64,000 nt of DNA from a virus. Position numbers and translations under genes: made by a program. Below are positions 45,566 to 54,229 of the stretch, piece by piece (positions within the stretch are counted from its first letter, which is position 1; each line of letters opens with the position of its first letter). Under the pieces are notes generated by a model, which made no database searches, was not told the DNA's origin, and saw only the letters and a list, made by a program, of their open reading frames with translations. The stretch is from positions 163,726 through 227,725 of the IMG/VR virus record IMGVR_UViG_3300013120_000738. The stretch is one strand, 5' to 3'.

Positions 45566-45761
45566 TAGCTTTGTCGCCCTTACTTCTGCTCGGCCGCTTC
45601 ACAACAGTCGCAGAAACTGGATCATCACCGCTAGCTAGCGAAATATCTTTGGTATTGATCCGAATTCCGTGGTATTTTTCGGTCCACGAAACAAGTGCTT
45701 CTTTGATCGCGTCCTCACCGATCGTAAACTGAATCTCTCGGGCTGGTGTTGATCTAGGCAT
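45549..45761 (-). CDS. Hypothetical protein, 70 residues
   Basis: ATG overlapping the upstream gene, stop TAA. Beta-alpha pattern with a Lys-rich tail. No family recognised. Confidence 0.65.
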   Translation of the reverse strand: MPRSTPAREIQFTIGEDAIKEALVSWTEKYHGIRINTKDISLASGDDPVSATVVKRPSRSKGDKANETKE

Positions 45762-45957
45762 CACTATACCTCTCAGCTTGTTTTATCCCTAGTACCGTCA
45801 TGTGCAATTCAACATCCTCGTCACCGACTTGTGCTACACCGGAGCATTCCTCTATCGAGTCCTCCACTAACTCCATGATTTCGTCTGCACATTCGTCTTC
45901 ATCGACGTTTTCACCTAATGAACGCACATCGACGTTGACGAGGATTTCTAGCTTCAT
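45754..45957 (-). CDS. Acidic hypothetical protein, 67 residues
   Basis: ATG behind GGAGAAAGAG, stop TAG. Starts MKLEILVNVDVRSLGENVDE, a beta-alpha fold, strongly acidic. No family recognised. Confidence 0.7.
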   Translation of the reverse strand: MKLEILVNVDVRSLGENVDEDECADEIMELVEDSIEECSGVAQVGDEDVELHMTVLGIKQAERYSDA

Positions 45958-45974
45958 CTCTTTCTCCAGACCGC

Positions 45975-46002
45975 TGTTACAAACAGCAATTATTCGGTAA
46001 AT
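45975..46002 (-). promoter_or_regulatory. Bipartite promoter-like element (TGTAACA variant)
   Basis: ATTTACC then TGTAACA on the minus strand, 18 bp upstream of the start at 45957; overlaps the epimerase stop. Confidence 0.6.
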
Positions 46003-46988
46003 CCTTTTGGATTTTTTCTATGCCACTCCCAGGCCGATTCAATTATTGGTATAATTCCTGTGTATTTTGGCTGCCAACCTAATACAGAACAAGCAAATGA
46101 TGAATCAGCCACCAAAACTGGCGGGTCGCCATCTCGACGAACCTCAATAGTATGGGGAATTTCTCGACCAGCCACAAACTGACATGTTTCGATTATCTCT
46201 TTAACAGTAGTTCCTTGCCCAGTACCAAGATTCAAAGCCAACGACGTATTAGGCTGTAACTTTCTCAAAGCTGCGACATGGGCAGAGGCTAGATCATCAA
46301 CATGAATGTAATCCCTTATGCAAGTTCCGTCGCGGGTCTGATAATTGTCTCCATATATGAAAACACGAGGCCTTTGATCAAGAGCTACCTGTAAAACTAG
46401 AGGGATCAAATGCGTTTCGGGTTCATGATCTTCACCAAGTTCACCTGAAGCACCGGCAGCATTAAAATACCGTAGAATAATATAACTGAACCCATATGCT
46501 CTTGCGTAATGATCTATTGCCCGTTCCATAAAAAGCTTCGTATATCCATAAGGATTCACCGGCACTTGCTCTTCTTTTTCGGTGATAGGTATACTCTTCG
46601 GGATGCCGTAAGTTGCACAACTACTAGAAAAGATTATTTGGTTTACTCCAACCTCCCGCATCGCTCCTAGAAGGCTTAGAGTTCCTGCAACATTGTTCTC
46701 ATAGTATTTCTCTGGGTCCTTAACAGATTCCTCGACATATGCTAAAGCAGCGAAATGCATTACTGCATCGATCTTTTTATCCTTGAGTGTTGATACTAAG
46801 AGTCTAGTATTCCTCAGATCACCGACTACAAGTTGCCAACGCAACAACTTTGATGACCGATAGACCGCTTCACTATGACCTCTCACCAAATTGTCATACA
46901 CCCAGACGTTATAACCTCGCCGAACTAACTCACGAGCAGCGAATGAACCCACATAACCGGCTCCACCAGTGACCAAAATATTATCCAT
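45990..46988 (-). CDS. galE: UDP-glucose 4-epimerase-like SDR enzyme
   Basis: 332 residues, full length. VTGGAGYVGS is the NAD-binding G-x2-G-x2-G; MHFAALAYVEES, the catalytic SSCATYG Ser/Thr and YGYTK Tyr/Lys pair, and RYFNAAGA are typical of GalE. It interconverts UDP-glucose and UDP-galactose or the N-acetyl forms. Belongs functionally with RfbA and RfbB at 57-60 kb. ATG overlaps the upstream gene end. Confidence 0.9.
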   Translation of the reverse strand: MDNILVTGGAGYVGSFAARELVRRGYNVWVYDNLVRGHSEAVYRSSKLLRWQLVVGDLRNTRLLVSTLKDKKIDAVMHFAALAYVEESVKDPEKYYENNVAGTLSLLGAMREVGVNQIIFSSSCATYGIPKSIPITEKEEQVPVNPYGYTKLFMERAIDHYARAYGFSYIILRYFNAAGASGELGEDHEPETHLIPLVLQVALDQRPRVFIYGDNYQTRDGTCIRDYIHVDDLASAHVAALRKLQPNTSLALNLGTGQGTTVKEIIETCQFVAGREIPHTIEVRRDGDPPVLVADSSFACSVLGWQPKYTGIIPIIESAWEWHRKNPKGFTE

Positions 46989-47376
46989 TATAAAACCTTG
47001 TTATAGCCGCTCTTAACAGATCAAATAATTTCGGATCACAATACTCAATTTGTGTGTCAATCTTGGGTTGAGTACTGGCAAAATGCACAGCTTCATCAGT
47101 CAGAATGATCGACGCTGACCTACGAGGACCGCCACAAACATCAGGATTTGTAGAGAGACCAACAAAATCCTTATTTGGTCTGTGCAATGACACGCCCCTT
47201 TTAATAACTTGTGGTAGCGATTCATCAAGCCAGCCAAAAATCGCCTCCCTAAAACCTTCAGGTGATCTTCTGCCTAATGATGCTAAGTCACCAGGAAGCT
47301 GAATATACCGAGTATTCCAGTCACTTGTCCTGGAGTACGGATTATGTCGGAAGTGCCTGTTTGTAGACCTGCTCAT
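46981..47376 (-). CDS. Hypothetical protein, 131 residues
   Basis: Overlaps both neighbours. N-terminus basic; ends EYCDPKLFDLLRAAITRF, related in pattern to the DP-motif C-termini. Function unknown. Confidence 0.65.
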   Translation of the reverse strand: MSRSTNRHFRHNPYSRTSDWNTRYIQLPGDLASLGRRSPEGFREAIFGWLDESLPQVIKRGVSLHRPNKDFVGLSTNPDVCGGPRRSASIILTDEAVHFASTQPKIDTQIEYCDPKLFDLLRAAITRFYNG

Positions 47377-48172
47377 GCCTTATTTTTCCCATACGCTGGC
47401 GAATTTTCGAAAGTACTATTGGCTTACCATTCTCGTCGGCATGCCAAAGCTGTTTTAGTGTTACAGTCGGCTCCCCATTGGTTAAAATCACCCCATCTCT
47501 GATAACAACTTCTATACCATCCTTAGTAACAAATGTAGCAGTGTCCTTATCAACAAGAGATAATAATTCCTCCTCAGTACTTTCATATTCTATATCACGA
47601 GCAATCCAGATGATTACTGGGTACCTGGGGACAAATGATGCGCTACCTAATTCACTAGTTTTTCTAAGCCTATCTGCTAAATCACGCTCAACACCCCAAT
47701 AAATCGTGTTCAAGTAATCTAGATGTTCTAATAACCTATCAAAGAACTCTGGGTGGCTAAATGAATAAGTCCACGCATGACGACCCGCCCCACCGAAATG
47801 GGTTGCTATTGTTGAACTTCTTCTATTTGCAGAATATGGGGACCACACATAAGATGCGAGAGTCGTCATATCAGCTGAGAAATCAATCCGAGAAATCTGA
47901 ATAGCAGCAGTAGCCCTCTTAAGAACATAAAAATCATATGTGTTTTGATCCTTGAACGCGTATCGTACCACGCCAGAACTAGGATTTACTGTCTTAAAGT
48001 AAGATTTGATATATTCTCGTATTGCAATTTTCACTTCTCTATAGACAGGATCTGAATACTGGTAACTCTTAGAGCGGTTTCGACATGAATATTTCTTAGC
48101 AGCCTTAGCTCTAGCTTTGGCATTGGCTTGCTTTTGTCTAGTCGTTAGCCGTTTACCACTTCTACTGCCCAT
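47342..48172 (-). CDS. Basic hypothetical protein, 276 residues
   Basis: A Lys/Arg/Ala-rich N-terminal tail (residues 1-35) precedes a mixed domain with FSHPEFFDRLLEHL (DP-like) and later beta strands. Nucleic-acid binding is plausible from the tail. No family recognised. Confidence 0.65.
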   Translation of the reverse strand: MGSRSGKRLTTRQKQANAKARAKAAKKYSCRNRSKSYQYSDPVYREVKIAIREYIKSYFKTVNPSSGVVRYAFKDQNTYDFYVLKRATAAIQISRIDFSADMTTLASYVWSPYSANRRSSTIATHFGGAGRHAWTYSFSHPEFFDRLLEHLDYLNTIYWGVERDLADRLRKTSELGSASFVPRYPVIIWIARDIEYESTEEELLSLVDKDTATFVTKDGIEVVIRDGVILTNGEPTVTLKQLWHADENGKPIVLSKIRQRMGKIRHEQVYKQALPT

Positions 48173-49142
48173 TAGCCTTAGCAGATTTGTCTATTTCTAA
48201 TGTATAATCAATGAATTGATTAGATAAGATTTTCAAAGCAGCTTCGTTTGGCTGCTTACCGGCCCAATTAATTTGTATAATACGTCTGAGAATATCGCCA
48301 GAGAAAAACTTCTCAACAGTCGATAGTTGAATATCCCTTTTGACAGTTTTTAGACCAGCAAATTTTATCCAGGCTTCGTATGCAGCTAATGGCCTATTTA
48401 ACCTTAGACAAGGCATTATAGGTATTCCAGCCTTTTCTAATTCATCCGCTGTCAGCAATAAATGAATATAAGCCTTGTTAGTATGCTCATAGCTATGGCC
48501 ACCGTGCCTTGCAGTCCACGGATGTAACCGCAAAAACATATAACCATCTTCTACTAATAGTCCTTTTAGCCATGATAAGACTTTGGCGGGGTCTTCATCC
48601 ACCATGTGATCTAGAACGTCGTATAGTACTATGATGTCATAAGGAGCTTTTGCTCGAACATCTTCCTTTTTCGTCGTAAAGACAACGTTACTATTACCCC
48701 ATTCGCTGAATTGCTTAATATCATATCCAACAACTTTACTAGTATCCCGCGAATCGAATTCTAGCGTCGTATATCCGCTCCCACAACCAAAATCAAGGAT
48801 TTTCTTCCCGGCTAGATTGGTTCCGACCATGTTGACGATTTGTACAGCTCTATATTGTTTCTCAGTCTCTGGCGCGTCCTCAGTTACTATTAAATGTTCC
48901 GGGACGGCTTCTGGCCACTCGTCTACTCTCCAATCAGGTGCTGGTACAAGTTTTGGTGTTGGGAGACTTATTGCAACGCTTCTCTTTGGTAATTTCCCTG
49001 ACTGAGGAGGTTTTGCTGCCTTTTTCTCTGGTTTTGGTTTCTCTTTCTCCTTCTCTTTCTCCTCTGGTGTCACGAGCTTTCGTAATATTTCGACCTGTTC
49101 CTGTATCCCATCTAGCGCCTTCAATATTTGCTGTGTATTCAT
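48162..49142 (-). CDS. SAM-dependent methyltransferase
   Basis: 326 residues. ILDFGCGSGYTTLEF is motif I, VVGYD the motif II acidic residue, YDIIVLYDVLDHM the post-II block. Before it lies a 70-residue Lys/Glu/Pro-rich linker with a short N-terminal helix. Class I fold; substrate not evident, perhaps a sugar or small molecule given the nearby nucleotide-sugar genes. Confidence 0.85.
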   Translation of the reverse strand: MNTQQILKALDGIQEQVEILRKLVTPEEKEKEKEKPKPEKKAAKPPQSGKLPKRSVAISLPTPKLVPAPDWRVDEWPEAVPEHLIVTEDAPETEKQYRAVQIVNMVGTNLAGKKILDFGCGSGYTTLEFDSRDTSKVVGYDIKQFSEWGNSNVVFTTKKEDVRAKAPYDIIVLYDVLDHMVDEDPAKVLSWLKGLLVEDGYMFLRLHPWTARHGGHSYEHTNKAYIHLLLTADELEKAGIPIMPCLRLNRPLAAYEAWIKFAGLKTVKRDIQLSTVEKFFSGDILRRIIQINWAGKQPNEAALKILSNQFIDYTLEIDKSAKANGQ

Positions 49143-49476
49143 CCTTATACCATACTTCGTCGTTAAAGGTGAGAAACGTGAGGCCGCGCTTAGAGATATG
49201 ATCCTCTAATGCTTGGTATAATCGACTGCCTTTAGCAACAAGAGTATTCGGTTGCCTAGTCAATACAATATATACATCGTCATAATGGAGAAACAGGTGC
49301 TTCTCGAATAGAGTGATAATCCCAGGAATACAATTAGGGTCTGCCCAATCCTCTGGAGCACATGGCTTATAAGTAATTGTATCGCCGTCAAGGATTACCT
49401 TTACTCCATGGTCAAACATGTGACGCCACAGAGCTAGATGGCGACTTGTCTGTGGTGTTGCACTACAGCCTGCCAC
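48934..49476 (-). CDS. Hypothetical protein with doubtful C-terminus
   Basis: The first ~110 residues (VKVILDGDTITYKPCAPEDW, ITLFEKHLFLHYDDVYIVL) look real. The last ~70 residues run 209 bp into the methyltransferase gene in another frame and are low-complexity Lys/Arg/Glu/Thr. The natural end is probably near 49140, so a shift or error is likely. Confidence 0.5.
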   Translation of the reverse strand: MAGCSATPQTSRHLALWRHMFDHGVKVILDGDTITYKPCAPEDWADPNCIPGIITLFEKHLFLHYDDVYIVLTRQPNTLVAKGSRLYQALEDHISKRGLTFLTFNDEVWYKDEYTANIEGARWDTGTGRNITKARDTRGEREGERETKTREKGSKTSSVREITKEKRCNKSPNTKTCTST

Positions 49477-49906
49477 GATACATAAGAGCCTTCTTTACAT
49501 TTTCATGTCTGAGGATTCTACCCGCCATTTTATCAAAACATTGCGGGTCATCAAGATCCTCAAATAATTGTCCAAGATGACTAACACTCTCACTGTATCT
49601 TCTATCCCAATTATGGGATTCATATATTACCACACGCAAATAAGACTTGTACGGCGACAAATTAGGCATATCAGAAACAGTATAATGCTCTAATTCTGCC
49701 TGGCTATACGTCCTAGCCTGGACATCAAACCGAAAGAATGGAGGAGGAACGTGATGCCGCCCCTCACAGAATAGATGGAAAGCAACGCAATAAACACCCT
49801 GTATAGCACAACCGCCGAAATCCCTGACGTCCCATGGGTGTTTTATACATTTCTTAACCGCCTCCTGCAGCAATCTGCTCGTCGCTCTCGCTAGTGTCTT
49901 CTGCAT
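49463..49906 (-). CDS. DP-motif family protein, 147 residues
   Basis: ATG at 49906 chosen; the frame is open to 49936. Contains FEDLDDPQCFDKMAGRIL near the C-terminus. Aromatic core (FHLFCEGRHHVPPPFFRF). Function unknown. Confidence 0.6.
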   Translation of the reverse strand: MQKTLARATSRLLQEAVKKCIKHPWDVRDFGGCAIQGVYCVAFHLFCEGRHHVPPPFFRFDVQARTYSQAELEHYTVSDMPNLSPYKSYLRVVIYESHNWDRRYSESVSHLGQLFEDLDDPQCFDKMAGRILRHENVKKALMYRGRL

Positions 49907-51179
49907 CGGATGACCGCGATATGTAAGTTGGATCAAATAGATGAATGAGAGGAGTTAAGGACTGAATTACTTGCTCAGCACGCTTGTACTCGCTTCGTGC
50001 CTCCTCATTCATATTCATCCAAATCGTGAGATCTGTTTCTTCCTTCTTCAAGGCCGTGACTTCAGCTTCAAGATCTCTAAGTCTTGTACGTACAGTACCC
50101 AATCGTTCAAGCTTATCCTTGCATTCTCGCAAGGCTGGTACGTTAAAGCCTTTCAGATCTTCGGCTTCCTTCGCCATTTCTATTGGTTTATCTGGTTTCT
50201 TCGGGGCACCAAATACTTCACCTTCCCCAATCTCCGTCAGAGTCCACTTAGTGCCTTTCTTCTCCATGAATCCACGTCTCTTGGACGTAAGCGACCGAAC
50301 GACCGGCCCCGCATTGAAAATTCTTTTAGCGCTTGGATACTTATCCCTTATTACAGCCAGCATAGCCCCAGTAAAATCCTTCTGCTCAATAGGGAATTCC
50401 ATCGCCCGAAGCACCCACAACAAATTGTTGAGATCCTCGGTAAATCCTCGAAGATTGAGAGTCCCTTCGGTGATAATCCCCTTGAAGGCGTTGATTTCTT
50501 TTGCAGGGTCCAGAACCAAATTATCCGGATACTGCAGGGCTGCTTTGCGGCTGAAAGTCAGTTTAGTCCTTTCATCCTCCTGGGTGACATCCTCCAAAAG
50601 GGCTTTGACCCGCTGATTCGGCTTGACACCGATTTTCGTCAAGTCCTTGGTGTATCCGTGATCCCAGTTAGCTATAGGAATCAGCCCGTTAATCGGAGCT
50701 CTTTTACCATCACCAGGCTTGAGCTGCACAATCAGGTAATCTGACTTGACGACCCAAATGTTTACCCAATAGGCGGCACCAATCTCTAATTGGTTGATAT
50801 CCATATTGTCTATCTTGCCAAGAGATTCACTGGGCAGATCTTTTCGCACGACTCCAGTGTCCGGCTTAGTCCCGTTGAAGTCATGGAATATATCCATAGC
50901 TTCGTAGTCAGGCGGGGGAAGAAGCAACAGCTCCCAAGCAGTCTCGTGGCCACCTGGCATGACACAAATCTTGAGGCCGAAATTTGCCCCTCTTTGCAAC
51001 ATAGAAGTCGCTTTGAATTTGTGTCGTTGCTTGGTACGGCATTGAGGGAGGACCGTCCAGAGTCCTACATAGCCGTAATTAGTCAGTTCGGCTTCCAGCA
51101 GCTTCCGGATTGCATCCAGCTCGCGCGGGGAGTCGATCTCCTTGTTGCCAAACGTTATTGTTGGCTTGTTCGTCAACAT
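49854..51179 (-). CDS. S1-domain-containing protein
   Basis: 441 residues. Residues about 127-205 (VNIWVVKSDYLIVQL, GLIPIANWDHG, VKALLEDVTQEDERTKL) match an S1 OB-fold RNA-binding domain. N-terminal domain unknown; residues 230-330 helical; C-terminus a coiled coil (ECKDKLERLGTVRTRLRDLE). Probably an RNA-binding factor. Stop TAA. Confidence 0.7.
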   Translation of the reverse strand: MLTNKPTITFGNKEIDSPRELDAIRKLLEAELTNYGYVGLWTVLPQCRTKQRHKFKATSMLQRGANFGLKICVMPGGHETAWELLLLPPPDYEAMDIFHDFNGTKPDTGVVRKDLPSESLGKIDNMDINQLEIGAAYWVNIWVVKSDYLIVQLKPGDGKRAPINGLIPIANWDHGYTKDLTKIGVKPNQRVKALLEDVTQEDERTKLTFSRKAALQYPDNLVLDPAKEINAFKGIITEGTLNLRGFTEDLNNLLWVLRAMEFPIEQKDFTGAMLAVIRDKYPSAKRIFNAGPVVRSLTSKRRGFMEKKGTKWTLTEIGEGEVFGAPKKPDKPIEMAKEAEDLKGFNVPALRECKDKLERLGTVRTRLRDLEAEVTALKKEETDLTIWMNMNEEARSEYKRAEQVIQSLTPLIHLFDPTYISRSSDAEDTSESDEQIAAGGG

Positions 51180-51456
51180 GATTGACCCTCTTGTATTTAG
51201 CTTTTAGTCCCCGTCCTTCCCTGACTATTTTATTGCGGGCTCTTAGAGATTTTAAGCGACCCTCAATATATCTCCGCCTGCCTCGTTCTATTTTGAAAGG
51301 AGTTGATCCATCCGGGATCTCCCGTGGGTACATCTGAGCATATGCACGCAGCGCAATCTCAGGAGGTACCCTGTAGGCGAGATGCACGAAGTCACCCAAA
51401 GAGTGCCATTCGCCATCTGCTAGCACTTCTAGAAACTCGGACGTTTTTATCTTCAT
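51079..51456 (-). CDS. Basic hypothetical protein with doubtful C-terminus
   Basis: ATGA overlap with ParB. The first 85 residues look natural (FLEVLADGEWHSLGDFVHLA resembles a winged-helix start). The last ~35 overlap the S1 gene by 100 bp in another frame and are probably artefactual. Confidence 0.6.
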   Translation of the reverse strand: MKIKTSEFLEVLADGEWHSLGDFVHLAYRVPPEIALRAYAQMYPREIPDGSTPFKIERGRRRYIEGRLKSLRARNKIVREGRGLKAKYKRVNHVDEQANNNVWQQGDRLPARAGCNPEAAGSRTD

Positions 51457-52484
51457 TTCTTTTTTGATTTTCTAAGAGCCTTCCGGAAGATCTCATCTAG
51501 GGTCTTCTTGCCTTCTCGGTAAACTCTTTGATACCGCAACCGATCATCCTCGGTCTCGATACCAAAATCTTCTAAAGATTCGAATGGACCACGAGTGGCA
51601 TTCTTCCCACGACCCGTTTTCTTACCTTCATTCACGAAGTCGGTAAGATCTTTCAGCTTTCGCCACAGGCGATCCCGGTCTGCGTTCTTCGATCGTGTAT
51701 CGGGCTTGTGCCGCGACACGAAAGACCGCCAGTTATCGGCCTCGAGGATGCGATCTTTCGCGGTGGTTTTAGTGGCCACCTTTTTCACGAGGTCTTCAGT
51801 CTCTTCGGTGGACAGTCTATTTCCGGCAACAATCTCACCAACTCTCACCAGAACCTTAGGCTGATTGGCGAATCGTTTGATCGATTTCACGTGTGTTGAG
51901 TTGACAAGACTGGTGTCAACATTCGCATTAAACAAGGACTTACGGACGTCCCGCTCCTCGATTGCCTCTCTCAATCGCTCGAATTTCACATTGAAGTGGG
52001 TAGCGATCGTGGACAGAGGAATGTGGGCACCATTAACTTTGTAGCCTTCACGAAAGACTTCGATAGCGTGACTAATCCGCTCATCATCCTTAGGCGGCTC
52101 ACCGGTGACGAGGTTCAAGCTACGAGCGATCATGTCTTGAAGAGGCTTTGTGGCGTTCTTCACAACGTGGGCCACCACTTCTTCGGCTCCGAACAAATCG
52201 GTAGCTCCTACTCGGTGATTACCGCCCAGAATGTATCCGCTCGTTGTGCAGACGATGTAAGGGATGGGGATACCAGCCTCCATCGATTCTGCGATTCGCC
52301 AAACAAGATCATCATCCAGCGAATTCTCTTCCACCCTGGCGTTGTTGCTCCGTGAGGCTTTCACTTGCAATTGCTGCAGGGTCAAGTGTTCGACATCAAG
52401 CCGTACACTAATGTTCATGATTTTGGCGGTGCTTTTGATCTTTGCTACCGCCAATTCGTCGGGGATCCAGTTGACTGTAGGCAT
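51453..52484 (-). CDS. ParB/sulfiredoxin-fold protein
   Basis: 343 residues. GYILGGNHRVGATDLFG (residues about 85-100) is the ParB/Srx GG-x-H-R nucleotide-binding motif. Residues 150-190 resemble the ParB helix-turn-helix region. C-terminus very basic. Members bind CTP or ATP; some segregate plasmids, others are kinases or nucleases. Could act in phage genome partition or transcription. ATG behind AAGGAGGGCTAATT. Confidence 0.8.
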   Translation of the reverse strand: MPTVNWIPDELAVAKIKSTAKIMNISVRLDVEHLTLQQLQVKASRSNNARVEENSLDDDLVWRIAESMEAGIPIPYIVCTTSGYILGGNHRVGATDLFGAEEVVAHVVKNATKPLQDMIARSLNLVTGEPPKDDERISHAIEVFREGYKVNGAHIPLSTIATHFNVKFERLREAIEERDVRKSLFNANVDTSLVNSTHVKSIKRFANQPKVLVRVGEIVAGNRLSTEETEDLVKKVATKTTAKDRILEADNWRSFVSRHKPDTRSKNADRDRLWRKLKDLTDFVNEGKKTGRGKNATRGPFESLEDFGIETEDDRLRYQRVYREGKKTLDEIFRKALRKSKKK

Positions 52485-52537
52485 AATTAGCCCTCCTTAG
52501 TGGTACAATACCTCAGAGAGGTCGGGTAATTATTATC

Positions 52538-52566
52538 TATTACAAGCCGGAATCGATGGTTAAATT
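52538..52566 (-). promoter_or_regulatory. Degenerate promoter-like element
   Basis: ATTTAAC then TGTAATA on the minus strand, 54 bp upstream of ParB. Confidence 0.5.
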
Positions 52567-52949
52567 CTATTTGCATCTTCCGTCAGTTGTTTAGCTTTAT
52601 CCTCTAGTTCCCTAATCCTAGTAGGTATATCGGCGGAGGGGACATCTATTCCTGCCAGAGCGGCTATGATGGAGATAGCACTATTGTCGACTATCCGCCA
52701 AAGAGTATTGCGCCAAATAGCACATGGAATATAGACAGGTTGCGGCCCGATATCCTTTCGAGCCACGCCTATTAGCAATGGATCAGAATCTGGGTCACCT
52801 AATTCACCTTCCGTGAACTCAAGAATAATATATTCAGCTTTTTCTGATTTAATAGTATGAAGCACTCGTGCAACGACATACCCAGACGTATGGTCTAAGT
52901 CAGGTAGTGCACTAGTGTCACCAGACGACATTAGATTGACTAGTGGCAT
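52560..52949 (-). CDS. Hypothetical protein, 129 residues
   Basis: ATG 1 bp after the upstream TAA. Beta-rich first half (AEYIILEFTEGELGD), helical end. No family recognised. Confidence 0.65.
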   Translation of the reverse strand: MPLVNLMSSGDTSALPDLDHTSGYVVARVLHTIKSEKAEYIILEFTEGELGDPDSDPLLIGVARKDIGPQPVYIPCAIWRNTLWRIVDNSAISIIAALAGIDVPSADIPTRIRELEDKAKQLTEDANRI

Positions 52950-52950
52950 C

Positions 52951-53301
52951 TTACGAGGCTGATCTAAGCACCAAAGTGGGCTTAGACCTAGCAGCGGGTG
53001 CGGATTTGACGGCAATCTCTTTGCCAACCGCAGCGGCTATCAATAAGACAGTTCGCATTTGGGGTCGCTTTGTCCATCTCTCTCCGAGATTAGCAACCGT
53101 TTGATATGCCAATCCTTTGCCATCTACTTCCTTCGTAGCTCTCGCCAGATCAGTCCAGCCCTCTAGGCCTTGATCCACCGCCTCCTGGAAGAGTTCATCG
53201 AGGATTTTATCCAACTCTGTGAAGTACCAGTGGTTCTCTTCCAACTCTTTCTTGGCCAGCTGTCTCTCGTAGACATCAACAAATCGTAGAATTCGTGACA
53301 T
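52951..53301 (-). CDS. Helical hypothetical protein, 116 residues
   Basis: ATG behind GGGAGGGTAAAAT; that ribosome site lies in the arm of the hairpin at 53308. The middle (GLAYQTVANLGERWTKRPQM) resembles a helix-turn-helix such as those of phage repressors, so a DNA-binding regulator is possible. Confidence 0.6.
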   Translation of the reverse strand: MSRILRFVDVYERQLAKKELEENHWYFTELDKILDELFQEAVDQGLEGWTDLARATKEVDGKGLAYQTVANLGERWTKRPQMRTVLLIAAAVGKEIAVKSAPAARSKPTLVLRSAS

Positions 53302-53307
53302 ATTTTA

Positions 53308-53351
53308 CCCTCCCAATGTAAGTTTACCATGATCACAATACATTGGGAGGG
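53308..53351 (-). promoter_or_regulatory. Hairpin sequestering a ribosome site
   Basis: CCCTCCCAATGTA pairs perfectly with TACATTGGGAGGG; the minus-strand 3' arm holds the GGGAGGG of the gene at 52951. It could also act as a terminator of 53374. Confidence 0.65.
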
Positions 53352-53373
53352 CTAAACTATTATCGAAAGAAGG

Positions 53374-53793
53374 TTAAGCTGCCACTGGTTCAGCACTATA
53401 GAATGCTTTCAATTGGGCAACTACATCATCCAAATCATCAGGAATATCCAATGGTCGGACATCCTCGGGCTTCTCAACTGGTCTTCTAGCCTGTTGATAG
53501 GCATGGAGAACTTGAAGGTAATAATTCCTTCTTTTACCTTCCTTATCCGTAGTACTCCTAAAGCCGTAACTATGGAATTCTTTCTCGTCCAATCTGTGCC
53601 ATCCATATTCGAGAAATGGGCTACAGTGGACAGGAGCGGGGCCGGTCTGGTAAACAGTTTTCCGATCCCACCTGATGAATCTTTTTACATCACGGTATGC
53701 TTTCAACAAGATACCATGAGCTTCCTTGAGAAACAAAAATCCTTCGCGATCTACAGGGTGAAAACCCCACTTGCTTTCAAAAACTGCGGACAT
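53374..53793 (-). CDS. Hypothetical protein, 139 residues
   Basis: ATG behind AAGGGTAACAACA. Aromatic and basic, helical C-terminus with DIPDDLDDVVAQLKAF. No family recognised. Confidence 0.7.
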   Translation of the reverse strand: MSAVFESKWGFHPVDREGFLFLKEAHGILLKAYRDVKRFIRWDRKTVYQTGPAPVHCSPFLEYGWHRLDEKEFHSYGFRSTTDKEGKRRNYYLQVLHAYQQARRPVEKPEDVRPLDIPDDLDDVVAQLKAFYSAEPVAA

Positions 53794-53881
53794 TGTTGTT
53801 ACCCTTACACAGAAAGTAATGAACTATTGAAACTACTAACCAACAAGAGGGGTTATGGTGGTCTGATATATCACAACATGA

Positions 53882-54229
53882 TTATCCTCCTATTAAAGAG
53901 AGTTTACTGAGAATTCGCCTGTTGTCAAACAACGGCTCGGTAGCGATTGCTGTTATCCCAATACCGAGATCGGAATCATTGAAAGTGGCATATTTTATGC
54001 CTTTGAAATCCAATTTATCAATAATACACGATAAATCGGGAGCCTCCGCCAGCACTAGATGAGGGTGGTGGGCCTGGATTAATCCAGCAATAGCGGCCTC
54101 CAGACTAGCATGAATCGCTTGTACAATTTTTTGCTGTGACGATAAATTAGAATGAACAATAACATAACAATGTCCACCATATGGGCTGTTTACTTTTTGT
54201 TCAAATTTATTGCGGGGTGGTGCAGCCAT
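53882..54229 (-). CDS. PTH2-like peptidyl-tRNA hydrolase fold protein
   Basis: 115 residues. YVIVHSNLSSQQKIVQAIHA, then HHPHLVLAEAP and YATFNDSDLGIGITAIATEP follow the PTH2 order (N-terminal strand and helix, conserved acidic and Gly/Thr-Ala end). PTH2 enzymes release peptides from tRNA; phage homologues are often uncharacterised. Its ATG overlaps head-to-head with the HNH ATG at 54228. Confidence 0.7.
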   Translation of the reverse strand: MAAPPRNKFEQKVNSPYGGHCYVIVHSNLSSQQKIVQAIHASLEAAIAGLIQAHHPHLVLAEAPDLSCIIDKLDFKGIKYATFNDSDLGIGITAIATEPLFDNRRILSKLSLIGG

